A stretch of DNA of 12,001 bases from assembly GCA_003447895.1 (NCBI GenBank), contig DLYC01000184.1:2878-14878 (forward strand). Reading direction: 5' to 3'. Both the position numbers and the translations under genes were made by a program. The notes under the pieces were generated by a model. The model saw nothing but the letters and a program-made list of their open reading frames with translations. It was not told where the DNA came from and did no database searches. The DNA comes from Lachnospiraceae bacterium. GTDB taxonomy: Bacteria > Bacillota > Clostridia > Lachnospirales > Lachnospiraceae. Below are positions 1 through 7,811 of the stretch, piece by piece (position 1 is the first letter of the stretch; every line of letters starts with the position of its first letter).

Positions 1-623
1 TCCTCATCGACTGCGGCATGAAGAAAAACATCCTCCGCTCCCTGAACCGGCGCGGCTGTGATGTGACCGTCGTCCCTTGGAACACAACCACAGAAGTCAT
101 CCGGTCCCTGAAGCCGGACGGCGTCCTGATTTCCAACGGTCCCGGCGACCCTACGGATGTGCCCGAGACCATTGAGACAGTGCGGGCTCTGCGGGGCCAA
201 TGCCCTATCTTCGGCATTTGCCTGGGACACCAGATTCTGTCTCTGTCCTATGGGGCCAAGACTTACAAGTTGAAGTTCGGCCACCGCGGCGGAAACCATC
301 CGGTGCGGGATCTGGCGACCAGCCGCATTGAGATTACCTCGCAGAACCATTCCTACGCCGTGGACGCCGGGTCTCTGGCGCAGACGGCGCTTACCGTGAC
401 CCATATCAATATATTAGACGGGACTGTCGAGGGCGTTAAATGTGAGAAAGACCATGCCTTCAGCGTGCAATATCACCCTGAGAGCGCGCCCGGGCCGCAG
501 GACAGCGCGTATCTGTTTGATCGGTTTATAGAGCTGATGCAGACAGCGCGAAGCGGCACTGAATCGTTCGGGAAGTGCACTGCAGAAAGTGACAAGGAGG
601 TAGAACATGCCCAAACGAACTGA
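1..623 (+). CDS. carA: Carbamoyl phosphate synthetase small subunit, 5'-truncated by window edge
   Basis: This is the glutaminase subunit, which hydrolyses glutamine and passes ammonia to CarB for carbamoyl phosphate synthesis. The reading frame is open from base 3, and the visible part begins with LIDCGMKKNILRSL, matching the start of the CarA class I glutamine amidotransferase domain. The N-terminal domain lies outside the window. Numbering from the Met at 18, the nucleophile is Cys68 in GICLGHQ and the other triad residues are His153 and Glu155 in QYHPES. SQNHSYAV is the usual CarA motif with Ser for Gly. About 25 loosely conserved residues follow the domain. The last 17 bases overlap carB, so the two are probably translationally coupled. 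The internal ATG at 18 is not the true start. Family assignment is essentially certain. Confidence 0.97.
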   Translation, partial: LIDCGMKKNILRSLNRRGCDVTVVPWNTTTEVIRSLKPDGVLISNGPGDPTDVPETIETVRALRGQCPIFGICLGHQILSLSYGAKTYKLKFGHRGGNHPVRDLATSRIEITSQNHSYAVDAGSLAQTALTVTHINILDGTVEGVKCEKDHAFSVQYHPESAPGPQDSAYLFDRFIELMQTARSGTESFGKCTAESDKEVEHAQTN

Positions 624-3600
624 CATCCACAAGATCCTCGTCATCGGCTCCGGCCCCATCGTGATCGGGCAGGCCGCTGAGTTTGACTACGCCGGGACAC
701 AGGCCTGCCTCGCACTCAAGGAAGAGGGATATGAGGTGATCTTGTGCAATTCCAACCCTGCGACGATCATGACCGACACGTCGATTGCCGACAAGGTCTA
801 CATGGAGCCTCTGACTCTTGAATACATTGCCAAAATAGTGCGCAAAGAGAGGCCGGACGCTATTTTGCCCGGGATCGGTGGGCAGACAGGGCTCAATCTG
901 GCCATGCAGCTGGAGAAAAAAGGAATACTGGCGGAGTGCCGGACAGAGCTTCTGGGCACAAAGAGCCGCTCTATCGAGCAGGCGGAGGACCGCGAGCTGT
1001 TCAAAGAACTGTGCCTGCAACTGGGCGAACCAGTCTTGCCTTCGGAGATTGCCTGTTCCATGGAGGAAGGTCTCAAAGCGGCGCGCGACATCGGCTACCC
1101 GGTCGTTCTGCGCCCTGCTTTCACCTTGGGCGGCACCGGCGGCGGCTTTGCGGACAGCGAGGAGGAATTCCTTCCCATCATGAAAAATGCCCTGGCGCTG
1201 TCTCCGGTCAGCCAAGTGCTGATTGAAAAGAGCGTCAAAGGCTATAAAGAGATCGAATATGAGGTCATGCGCGACAGCAACGACACTGCTATCACCATCT
1301 GCAACATGGAAAACATGGATCCCGTCGGCATCCACACCGGGGATTCTATTGTCGTGTGTCCTTCGCAGACGCTCTCCAACAAGGAATACCACATGCTCCG
1401 CGACAGCGCGCTCAAGGTCATCCGCGCACTCGGCATTGAGGGCGGCTGCAACGTCCAGTTTGCGCTGGACCCCGGTTCCTTCCAATACTACCTGATCGAA
1501 GTCAATCCGCGCGTCTCCCGCTCGTCGGCGCTGGCATCGAAAGCAAGCGGTTACCCCATTGCCCGCGTCTCTGCCAAAATAGGAATCGGCATGACGCTCG
1601 ATGAAATTCCGCTCGCCAACACGCCCGCCTCCTTTGAGCCGGCCCTCGACTATGTCGTCACAAAGATGCCTCGCTTCCCCTTTGATAAGTTCACAGAGGC
1701 GGACAACTCCCTCTCGACACAGATGAAGGCGACCGGAGAAGTCATGAGCATAGGCCGCACATTGGAGGCCAGCCTTCTCAAGGCGGTCCGCTCACTTGAG
1801 ACAGGGCACTTTCACTTGCATGATCCCAAATTTGATCCTCTTTCCAAAGATGCGCTTCTGGATTACATCCGTACCGGCACGGACGACCGCATCTTTGCGA
1901 TTGCAGAACTGATGCGTCAGGCGTTGATTCCCTCTGCGGCACTGGGCTTTGTGAGCCGGGACGTGGCTGCCCCGACAGCACAAGAACGAATGTGCCAGGA
2001 TGTGGGTGACACGGCACCCGCTCGCGCTCTCGAGCAGGATATTCACCGCCTGAGCGGCATCGATCCCTTCTTCCTGCGCGCCATTCGGCGCATTGTGGAG
2101 GAAGAAAAGGCTCTCCGTTCGTCCCCGGGCGATCTGGAAGAACTGTGCGAAGCCAAGAAGATGGGCTTTTCGGACCGTTCTGTCGGTATTCTATGGGGCC
2201 TTTCGGAAGAATCTGTCTTTGCGCTGCGAAAAAAACACGGTATTATGCCCGTCTACAAAATGATCGATACTTGCGCCTCCGAATTTGAGAGCTACGTTCC
2301 CTATTTTTATTCAACCTATGAAACTGCAGATCCGGGCGAAATCTGTGAACAAATCACCCCAGAAGTCGAGGCAAATGTCGCGTCAAAGGTCGAAAATGAA
2401 GTGCAACTCTCAGGCAAAAAGAAAGTGATCGTACTCGGTGCCGGCCCCATCCGCATCGGGCAAGGCGTGGAGTTTGACTACTCCACCGTACACGCCGTGC
2501 AGACCATACAAAAGGCGGGTTATGAGGCGATCATCATCAATAACAATCCGGAGACGGTTTCAACAGACTATACCTGCTCGGACAAGCTGTATTTTGAACC
2601 ACTGTGCGTGGAAGATGTCATGAACGTGATCGAGATGGAAAATCCTGACGGTGTCATCGTAACGCTCGGCGGGCAGACGGCGATCAATCTGGCGGATCCG
2701 CTCCACGCACGGGGCGTCAGGATCATTGGCACGGACTGCGACGCCATCGACAAGGCGGAGAACCGGGATCTGTTTGAGAAACTCCTCGAAACACTCGGAA
2801 TCCCGCAGCCCAAGGGCTGTGCCGTCACTTCCGCCGCAGAAGGCCTGAAAGCTGCAGAAGAAATCGGCTACCCTGTGTTGGTCCGCCCCAGCTTTGTCCT
2901 GGGCGGGCGTGCCATGCAGATCGTCGCCAAAGAGTCTGACCTGCGGAGTTATCTCAAGACGGCAGAGCCCATCGACGAGAGCAGGCCGGTACTCGTGGAT
3001 CATTATGTCCGCGGCAAAGAAGTAGAGGTAGACGCTGTGTGCGACGGCGAACGGGTCTTTGTCCCCGGCATTATGGAACTGGTCGAGAGGACTGGCGTCC
3101 ACTCGGGCGATTCAATCAGTGTCTATCCTCCCTACAGCCTGTCGGCAGGTGTCAAAAAGACGATTCTTGATTACACGGAAAAGCTCGGCATCGGCATCGG
3201 CATCCGTGGTCTCTTTAACATCCAGTTCATCGTCGATGAGAGAGAGAATGTCTACATCATCGAGGTCAACCCCCGCTCCTCCCGGACTGTCCCGTTTCTC
3301 TCCAAAGCAACAGGCTACAGTCTGGCGGACATTGCCACGCTTGTCAGCCTCGGTATCACTTTGAAAGGGCAGGGCCTCATCACGCGCTATCCCGCAGAGA
3401 AAACTCGCTATTATGTCAAGGTTCCTGCCTTCTCCTTCTCCAAGCTCCACGGCATGGACGCCTACCTCTCTCCGGAAATGAAGTCCACGGGCGAGGCCAT
3501 TGGCTACGACAGAAAGCTCCACCGCGCGGTGTACAAGGCCATGATTGCCTCCGGTATGACACTCCGCAATTACGGTACAGTCCTTGTCAGCGTCGCCGAC

Positions 3601-3957
3601 GAGGACAAAATAGAGACCATCCCTCTCGTTCGCCGCTTCTACGAAATGGGTTTCAACATCGAGGCGACCACCCTGACTGCCGAGTATCTGAAGGAGGCCG
3701 GGATCCGCACAAGGGTCCTGCACAAGCCCAGTGAACACAGCGAGGAGATGCTTGATTCCATCCGCGCGGGCTACGTCAGCTATGTCATCAACACGCGCGC
3801 TGTCCTTTCCGGCGTGCACTACGGCGACGGCGTCGCGCTCCGTAGTATCGCGGCACAGAACAACGTTGTCATGCTCACCTCTCTGGATACGGTGCGCATG
3901 CTTCTCGATGTACTGGAAGAAGTGACCATGGGGATCTCGACGATTGATGCGGAATGA
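607..3957 (+). CDS. carB: Carbamoyl phosphate synthetase large subunit
   Basis: This subunit makes carbamoyl phosphate from bicarbonate, two ATP and ammonia supplied by CarA, feeding pyrimidine and arginine synthesis. The protein has 1116 residues; the E. coli enzyme has about 1073. Order: first ATP-grasp half (about 1-400, starting KILVIGSGPIVIGQAAEFDY), oligomerisation region (about 400-600), second ATP-grasp half from about 604 (KVIVLGAGPIRIGQGVEFDY), and a C-terminal MGS-like allosteric domain (about 990-1116). Nucleotide-binding segments such as RPAFTLGGTGGG and RPSFVLGGRAM, and the metal-site segments LIEVNPRVSRSSA and IIEVNPRSSRT, are intact. The extra length lies mainly around residues 449-475 and 587-604, both near the oligomerisation region. 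The ATG is fixed by AAGGAGG at 594-600, six bases upstream. Confidence 0.98.
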   Translation: MPKRTDIHKILVIGSGPIVIGQAAEFDYAGTQACLALKEEGYEVILCNSNPATIMTDTSIADKVYMEPLTLEYIAKIVRKERPDAILPGIGGQTGLNLAMQLEKKGILAECRTELLGTKSRSIEQAEDRELFKELCLQLGEPVLPSEIACSMEEGLKAARDIGYPVVLRPAFTLGGTGGGFADSEEEFLPIMKNALALSPVSQVLIEKSVKGYKEIEYEVMRDSNDTAITICNMENMDPVGIHTGDSIVVCPSQTLSNKEYHMLRDSALKVIRALGIEGGCNVQFALDPGSFQYYLIEVNPRVSRSSALASKASGYPIARVSAKIGIGMTLDEIPLANTPASFEPALDYVVTKMPRFPFDKFTEADNSLSTQMKATGEVMSIGRTLEASLLKAVRSLETGHFHLHDPKFDPLSKDALLDYIRTGTDDRIFAIAELMRQALIPSAALGFVSRDVAAPTAQERMCQDVGDTAPARALEQDIHRLSGIDPFFLRAIRRIVEEEKALRSSPGDLEELCEAKKMGFSDRSVGILWGLSEESVFALRKKHGIMPVYKMIDTCASEFESYVPYFYSTYETADPGEICEQITPEVEANVASKVENEVQLSGKKKVIVLGAGPIRIGQGVEFDYSTVHAVQTIQKAGYEAIIINNNPETVSTDYTCSDKLYFEPLCVEDVMNVIEMENPDGVIVTLGGQTAINLADPLHARGVRIIGTDCDAIDKAENRDLFEKLLETLGIPQPKGCAVTSAAEGLKAAEEIGYPVLVRPSFVLGGRAMQIVAKESDLRSYLKTAEPIDESRPVLVDHYVRGKEVEVDAVCDGERVFVPGIMELVERTGVHSGDSISVYPPYSLSAGVKKTILDYTEKLGIGIGIRGLFNIQFIVDERENVYIIEVNPRSSRTVPFLSKATGYSLADIATLVSLGITLKGQGLITRYPAEKTRYYVKVPAFSFSKLHGMDAYLSPEMKSTGEAIGYDRKLHRAVYKAMIASGMTLRNYGTVLVSVADEDKIETIPLVRRFYEMGFNIEATTLTAEYLKEAGIRTRVLHKPSEHSEEMLDSIRAGYVSYVINTRAVLSGVHYGDGVALRSIAAQNNVVMLTSLDTVRMLLDVLEEVTMGISTIDAE

Positions 3958-4018
3958 GCCCAGCGCGGCGGTTTCATGTTTCATTCTTTTGATGTTTTAC
4001 CTTCAAGGATGAATCATT

Positions 4019-4053
4019 TTATCGTTGATAATTAATCGTCTTATTGATAATCT
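4019..4053 (+). promoter_or_regulatory. Possible promoter with repeated TTGATAAT boxes
   Basis: In the carB to ATP-grasp gap, TTGATA (4025-4030) and TAATCT (4048-4053) are 17 bases apart, a possible sigma-A pair. The same segment holds TTGATAAT twice (4025-4032 and 4044-4051) and a small inverted repeat, TTATC-GTT-GATAA (4019-4031). I see no convincing terminator after carB, so read-through is also possible. AT-rich DNA gives such matches often, so confidence is low. Confidence 0.3.
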
Positions 4054-4089
4054 CTTTCCAATGGAATTCTACGATCGGGTTTTAATAAG

Positions 4090-4095
4090 AAAGGA
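4090..4095 (+). promoter_or_regulatory. Ribosome binding site choosing the ATP-grasp start
   Basis: AAAGGA lies 10 bases before the ATG at 4106 and supports that codon over the upstream TTG at 4025, which would add 27 residues with no family resemblance. Confidence 0.6.
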
Positions 4096-4105
4096 TCTTG
4101 CTCTT

Positions 4106-5302
4106 ATGAAAAACTTTATTTTTGTATCCCCGCATTTTCCTGTAAACTACCGCAATTTCTGCATGAAACTGCACGAAAACGGCGTCAATGTCCTTGGAAT
4201 CGGGGACGCGCCTTACGATTCTCTCGACTTTATGCTGCAGGGCGCGCTGACAGAGTATTATCGTGTTGACAACATGGAAAACTATGAAGAAATGTACCGC
4301 GCAGTGGCGTTCTTCTGCTTCAAATACGGCAATATCGACGGACTTGAGAGTAACAACGAGTACTGGCTGGAACAGGATGCACGCCTTCGTGAGGACTTCA
4401 ATATTCCGGGAATGAGACCGAAAACAATCTCTGTGATCAGGCACAAGTCCGAAATGAAAAAGTACTATGCGCAGGCCGGCGTTCCTACTGCCCGCTATCA
4501 TCTGGTGACAGATCTCGCGGAGAGTCAGGCTTTCATCGATCAGGTCGGCTATCCCGTGATCGTAAAGCCAGACAACGGCGTCGGCGCTGTAAACACCTAC
4601 AAGATCAGCAGCGATGATGAGTTGGAAAGCTTTCATTCACACGACTTCGGCGATATACAGTTCATCATGGAAGAATTCGTCCCCGGTGATGTGTATTCCT
4701 ATGACGCGATCATCGACAGCTCCGGCCAGCCTCTTTTGGAGACAGGAAATCATACGCCCGGATCGATCATGGAGACCGTCCTCAACAAGGAAAGCTGTGT
4801 CTTTTACATCGAAAAGAAGATCAAAGATGACCTGCGCGACGCCGGCCGCAGGTGCGTAGCCGCTTTCGGAGTCAGGAGCCGTTTTATTCACTTCGAATTC
4901 TTCCGCCTGTCCGAGGACCATGTCCACTTGGGCAAAAAAGGAACCGTCGTCGGCTTGGAAGTGAACCTTCGTCCTTCCGGCGGTTTCACACCGGATATGA
5001 TCAATTATGCCAATAGCACAGATGTCTACAAGGACTGGGCGGATATGGTATGTTTTGACCACCTGCCCCCCAAAACATATAACGAAAAGTTTTATTGTGT
5101 ATCCGTAGGCCTGAGAGACAGCCGCCACTATGTCCATACACAGGAAGAGATCCTGCAGAAATACGCGGACAAGATCGTCCTCCGCCAGCGCCTCCCGGAA
5201 GTTCTGGCCAACGGAATGGGCGACAACCTCTATCTCGCGCGCTTTGCAACAGAAGACGAAATGAATTCCTTCATCCACTTCCTTGCGCAGGAGAAGGAAT
5301 GA
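4106..5302 (+). CDS. ATP-grasp carboxylate-amine ligase of unknown substrate
   Basis: A 398-residue cytosolic ATP-grasp protein. Such enzymes activate a carboxylate as an acyl phosphate and join it to an amine or thiol. The N-terminal part (about 1-105, starting KNFIFVSPHFP) is a pre-ATP-grasp fold. The ATP-grasp core follows: VIVKPDNGVGAVNT (151-164) for nucleotide phosphate contact, IMEEFVPG (187-194) at the hinge, HFEFF (262-266), and GLEVNLRPSGGF (283-294) with the Glu and Asn that bind metal. An open frame runs upstream to a TTG at 4025, but the ATG at 4106 is preferred because AAAGGA lies at 4090-4095 and the fold starts right after it. There is no signal peptide or membrane segment. 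It resembles uncharacterised carboxylate-amine ligases of Clostridia; the position after carAB does not reveal a substrate. Fold sure, reaction unknown. Confidence 0.9.
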   Translation: MKNFIFVSPHFPVNYRNFCMKLHENGVNVLGIGDAPYDSLDFMLQGALTEYYRVDNMENYEEMYRAVAFFCFKYGNIDGLESNNEYWLEQDARLREDFNIPGMRPKTISVIRHKSEMKKYYAQAGVPTARYHLVTDLAESQAFIDQVGYPVIVKPDNGVGAVNTYKISSDDELESFHSHDFGDIQFIMEEFVPGDVYSYDAIIDSSGQPLLETGNHTPGSIMETVLNKESCVFYIEKKIKDDLRDAGRRCVAAFGVRSRFIHFEFFRLSEDHVHLGKKGTVVGLEVNLRPSGGFTPDMINYANSTDVYKDWADMVCFDHLPPKTYNEKFYCVSVGLRDSRHYVHTQEEILQKYADKIVLRQRLPEVLANGMGDNLYLARFATEDEMNSFIHFLAQEKE

Positions 5303-5348
5303 AGTCCCTGCAGCCCTTCTCTCTGCAATTTAGAGATCTGCACCAATT

Positions 5349-5440
5349 CACCCGGGGCAGCTGTTCACCTCTGGGGTAGCGGCTCACCTCTGGGGCAGCT
5401 ATCCACCTCCGGGGTAGCTGTCTGCCTCTGGGGTGGAATT
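5349..5440 (+). repeat. Tandem array of a 19-bp GC-rich repeat
   Basis: Five consecutive units start at 5349, 5366, 5385, 5404 and 5423. The three central units are exactly 19 bp and the first is 2 bp short. The consensus is CACCTCTGGGGYAGCTRTY. CACC and GGGG are best conserved, the last unit begins TGCC, and the trailing bases vary. There are no unique spacers, so this is not CRISPR. The array fills most of the gap between the ATP-grasp gene and murT and ends about 20 bases before the murT ribosome binding site. The core recurs at 9452 and 9563. Function unknown; it could be a protein-binding array or part of a dispersed repeat family. Confidence 0.9.
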
Positions 5441-5459
5441 GTCTCCGCTTCGGCATCAT

Positions 5460-5465
5460 AGGAGG
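5460..5465 (+). promoter_or_regulatory. Strong ribosome binding site fixing the TTG start of murT
   Basis: AGGAGG sits seven bases before the TTG at 5473. No ATG in the murT frame is nearby, so this motif decides the start. Confidence 0.8.
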
Positions 5466-5472
5466 TATCCAC

Positions 5473-6903
5473 TTGCATCTTTGCACACTCCTGGCAGTCG
5501 CTGCCGCCAAAGCTGCTCTCAAAGCCTGTCATCTGGCAGGCCGCCCCGGATCATCACTTCCGGGAAGGGCCGCCCTGAAAATCGACTCGCATATCATCGC
5601 GCCTCTCGCTGCGCAGGTGCGCCGCGGAATCATCGTGACCTGCGGCACCAACGGCAAAACCACCACCAACAATCTCCTTTGCTCAGCGCTCGAGGCGCAG
5701 GGCTTTCGTGTCGTCTCCAACCGGCTCGGCGCCAACATGAAAGAAGGCGTCGCCGCAGCGCTGGCCACTGCCGCTGGTCCCCTGGGACTTCTCGATGCAG
5801 ACTACGCATGCCTCGAAATCGACGAGGCCTCTGCCGTCCATATCCTGCCGTATCTACAGCCCGACCACATGATCATCACCAACCTTTTCCGCGACCAGCT
5901 GGACCGCTACGGCGAGATCGATCTCACCATGAAAGCACTGGAAGAGGCGATCCGTCTTGCGCCGTCAATGACCCTTGTCATCAATGGCGACGACCCTCTC
6001 ACGGCCTTTTTGGCAAAAAAGAGCGGCCGCCGTTTCGCCAGTTTCGGCGTCAGTGAAAAAGTGGCTGGCGCTGGAGCAACTGAGGATGTCTCTTCGGGCG
6101 AAGTTCGAGAAAGCCGCTTCTGTGAGAACTGCGGCGCGCCACTAAAGTACGAATTCTATCATTTCAGCCAGCTCGGCGTCTACCATTGCCCTTCCTGCGG
6201 CTTTGGAAGACCTGCAATCAACTATGATGCTTCCGGCGTCAGGCTTTCGCCGGAGCTGTCTTTGGACGTGATAGAATCCGGGGCCGCTACTGTCGATTCG
6301 TCAAGCCCCCAGAAAATCAAGCCCGCTTTTCGGGAAAGCACGGCCGCTCCTGTCAGGATTTCCGCGCCGATGACCGGCTTCTACAACGTCTACAACATAC
6401 TGGCTGTTTACAGCGTTCTGCGGGAACTGCGCCTGCCCGCCGACAAGCTGAACGAAGTCCTTCGCGACTACAAGCCACAATTCGGGCGAGGTGAAGTTTT
6501 CCATGTGGGCCAAAATAGCGAGCAGAAAATTCTGCTGAACCTGGCCAAGAACCCCGCCGGCTTCAACCAGAATATTACAGCCATGCTGCAGGACCGATCT
6601 GCCAAAGACCTGATCATTGTGATCAATGACAATGCCCAGGACGGGCGGGATGTGTCCTGGCTGTGGGACGTGGATTTTGACAGGTTGGCAGACGATACGA
6701 TCCGTTCTATCACGGTGAGCGGCCTGCGGGCGCTCGACATGCAGCTGCGGCTCAAATATGTGGAGATCGAGTCGGTTTGTGCGCCCACTGTGGAGGAGGC
6801 AATTGCGCGCTGTCTAGCGGATGGATGCGGCAACCTGTATGTGCTCGTCAACTACACGGCGCTATATGAGGCGCACCAGTACCTGGAGGGAATTCAGAAA
6901 TGA
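5473..6903 (+). CDS. murT: Lipid II isoglutaminyl synthase, Mur-ligase-like subunit MurT
   Basis: MurT activates the alpha-carboxyl of D-Glu in the lipid II stem peptide with ATP; its partner GatD supplies ammonia, giving D-isoglutamine at the inner face of the membrane. The protein has 476 residues. The Mur-ligase P-loop GTNGKTTT is at 58-65, followed by the central-domain segments LEIDEAS and ITNLFRDQLDRYGEID. A four-cysteine zinc ribbon (Cys217, 220, 239, 242), typical of MurT and absent from MurC-F, interrupts the domain. The C-terminal DUF1727-type domain holds NDNAQDGRDVSWLWD (385-399), whose Asp region is reported to complete the GatD catalytic triad. About 40 less conserved residues (250-295) follow the ribbon. 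The TTG start is set by AGGAGG at 5460-5465. The stop overlaps the gatD start by four bases (ATGA). Confidence 0.95.
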   Translation: MHLCTLLAVAAAKAALKACHLAGRPGSSLPGRAALKIDSHIIAPLAAQVRRGIIVTCGTNGKTTTNNLLCSALEAQGFRVVSNRLGANMKEGVAAALATAAGPLGLLDADYACLEIDEASAVHILPYLQPDHMIITNLFRDQLDRYGEIDLTMKALEEAIRLAPSMTLVINGDDPLTAFLAKKSGRRFASFGVSEKVAGAGATEDVSSGEVRESRFCENCGAPLKYEFYHFSQLGVYHCPSCGFGRPAINYDASGVRLSPELSLDVIESGAATVDSSSPQKIKPAFRESTAAPVRISAPMTGFYNVYNILAVYSVLRELRLPADKLNEVLRDYKPQFGRGEVFHVGQNSEQKILLNLAKNPAGFNQNITAMLQDRSAKDLIIVINDNAQDGRDVSWLWDVDFDRLADDTIRSITVSGLRALDMQLRLKYVEIESVCAPTVEEAIARCLADGCGNLYVLVNYTALYEAHQYLEGIQK

Positions 6904-7811
6904 GTAATGACGCTGGCAAGGAAATGCATCGTGATGAACCTATGCTGAATGATCCGATTAAGAAGCCTCAGGCCGGTGATTACAAACTGAACATTGTACA
7001 CCTCTATCCCGACCTTCTGAATCTCTATGGAGACCGGGGCAACATACAGTGCCTTCGCATGCGCTGTAAGTGGCGCGGGATTGACGCGCAGGTCACGGAA
7101 TGCAACCTGGATGACAAGCTCTCTCTGGCCTCTGCAGACATTGTCCTTCTGGGCGGCGGATCAGACCGGGAGCAGCAGATTGTCTGTACTCGTCTGCAGC
7201 AGGTTCGCCCGGAGCTACGCGATTATGTGGAGGACGGCGGAACTCTAATCGCAATCTGCGGCGGCTATCAGCTGCTCGGCCACTATTATGATACGCCGGA
7301 AGGAAGGATAAAGGGACTCTCGCTGGTCGATCTCTATACGGAACAGGGATCGCCCCGGTTAATATCTAATATTGTGCTTAGAAATGAGTCGCTGCCGGAT
7401 TCAAATGCCAATGCTCTGTCCAGTGTTATTCCTGATACATTGCCTGCGGCAGCAGCTGGTTCGCAATCCAGCGCAATTCCTACGGCATTGCCTTACGAAA
7501 TCGTCGGATTTGAGAATCACGGTGGAAGGACTTACATCGGCAACAATATGCCCTTCGGCAAAGTTCTGTATGGTCACGGCAACAATGGAAAGGACGCCTG
7601 TGAAGGCGTCCTCTACCGCAACGTAATTGGCACTTATCTTCATGGGCCGCTCCTGCCCAAGAATCCACATGTCTGTGATCTTCTTCTGCAAAGAGCATTG
7701 AACAGGAAATACGGCGTCTCTCTGGCATCGTTTCCCGCTCTGGATGATTCCCTTGGGATGGCTGCTAACCGGGCTGTTGTCACTCGATTTCACTCCCCGC
7801 TCGCCCCATAG
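6900..7811 (+). CDS. gatD: Lipid II isoglutaminyl synthase, glutamine amidotransferase subunit GatD
   Basis: GatD hydrolyses glutamine and channels ammonia to MurT for lipid II amidation. It is a class I amidotransferase of the CobB/CobQ-like type. Visible features are HLYPDLLNLYGDRGN (34-48), the nucleophile Cys120 in AICGGYQLLG, GFENHGGRTYIG (203-214), and the catalytic His248 in GTYLHGPLLPKNP. At 303 residues it is about 60 longer than typical GatD. The surplus is a polar N-terminal extension of about 28 residues and a low-complexity insert (about 163-198, rich in Ser, Ala and Pro) just before the GFENH motif. The ATG at 6900 overlaps the murT stop and has GGAGGG at 6885-6890. A later Met (residue 15) could also initiate but has weaker support. 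The 3' end overlaps convergent asnB. Confidence 0.94.
   Translation: MSNDAGKEMHRDEPMLNDPIKKPQAGDYKLNIVHLYPDLLNLYGDRGNIQCLRMRCKWRGIDAQVTECNLDDKLSLASADIVLLGGGSDREQQIVCTRLQQVRPELRDYVEDGGTLIAICGGYQLLGHYYDTPEGRIKGLSLVDLYTEQGSPRLISNIVLRNESLPDSNANALSSVIPDTLPAAAAGSQSSAIPTALPYEIVGFENHGGRTYIGNNMPFGKVLYGHGNNGKDACEGVLYRNVIGTYLHGPLLPKNPHVCDLLLQRALNRKYGVSLASFPALDDSLGMAANRAVVTRFHSPLAP
7790..7811. other. Tail-to-tail overlap of gatD and asnB
   Basis: The gatD stop (TAG, 7809-7811) and the asnB stop (TGA on the minus strand, 7790-7792) lie inside each other's coding sequence, a 22-bp convergent overlap. There is no room for an intergenic terminator, so the two mRNAs must have complementary 3' ends. Confidence 0.9.

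Noticed and set aside
526..1485. 319-residue minus-strand open frame
   Set aside because: Lies antisense to carA/carB, has no family resemblance, and is explained by codon bias of the true genes.
3112..3984. 290-residue minus-strand open frame
   Set aside because: Antisense shadow of carB with no recognisable domain.
3958..4020. Intrinsic terminator after carB
   Set aside because: T-rich runs are present but no stable GC-rich stem precedes them.
5349..5440. CRISPR array
   Set aside because: Units are contiguous at 19 bp with no unique spacers, and there are no cas genes.
5433..6056. 207-residue plus-strand open frame overlapping murT
   Set aside because: Arg- and Pro-rich out-of-frame reading of GC-rich murT; the P-loop frame is clearly the coding one.
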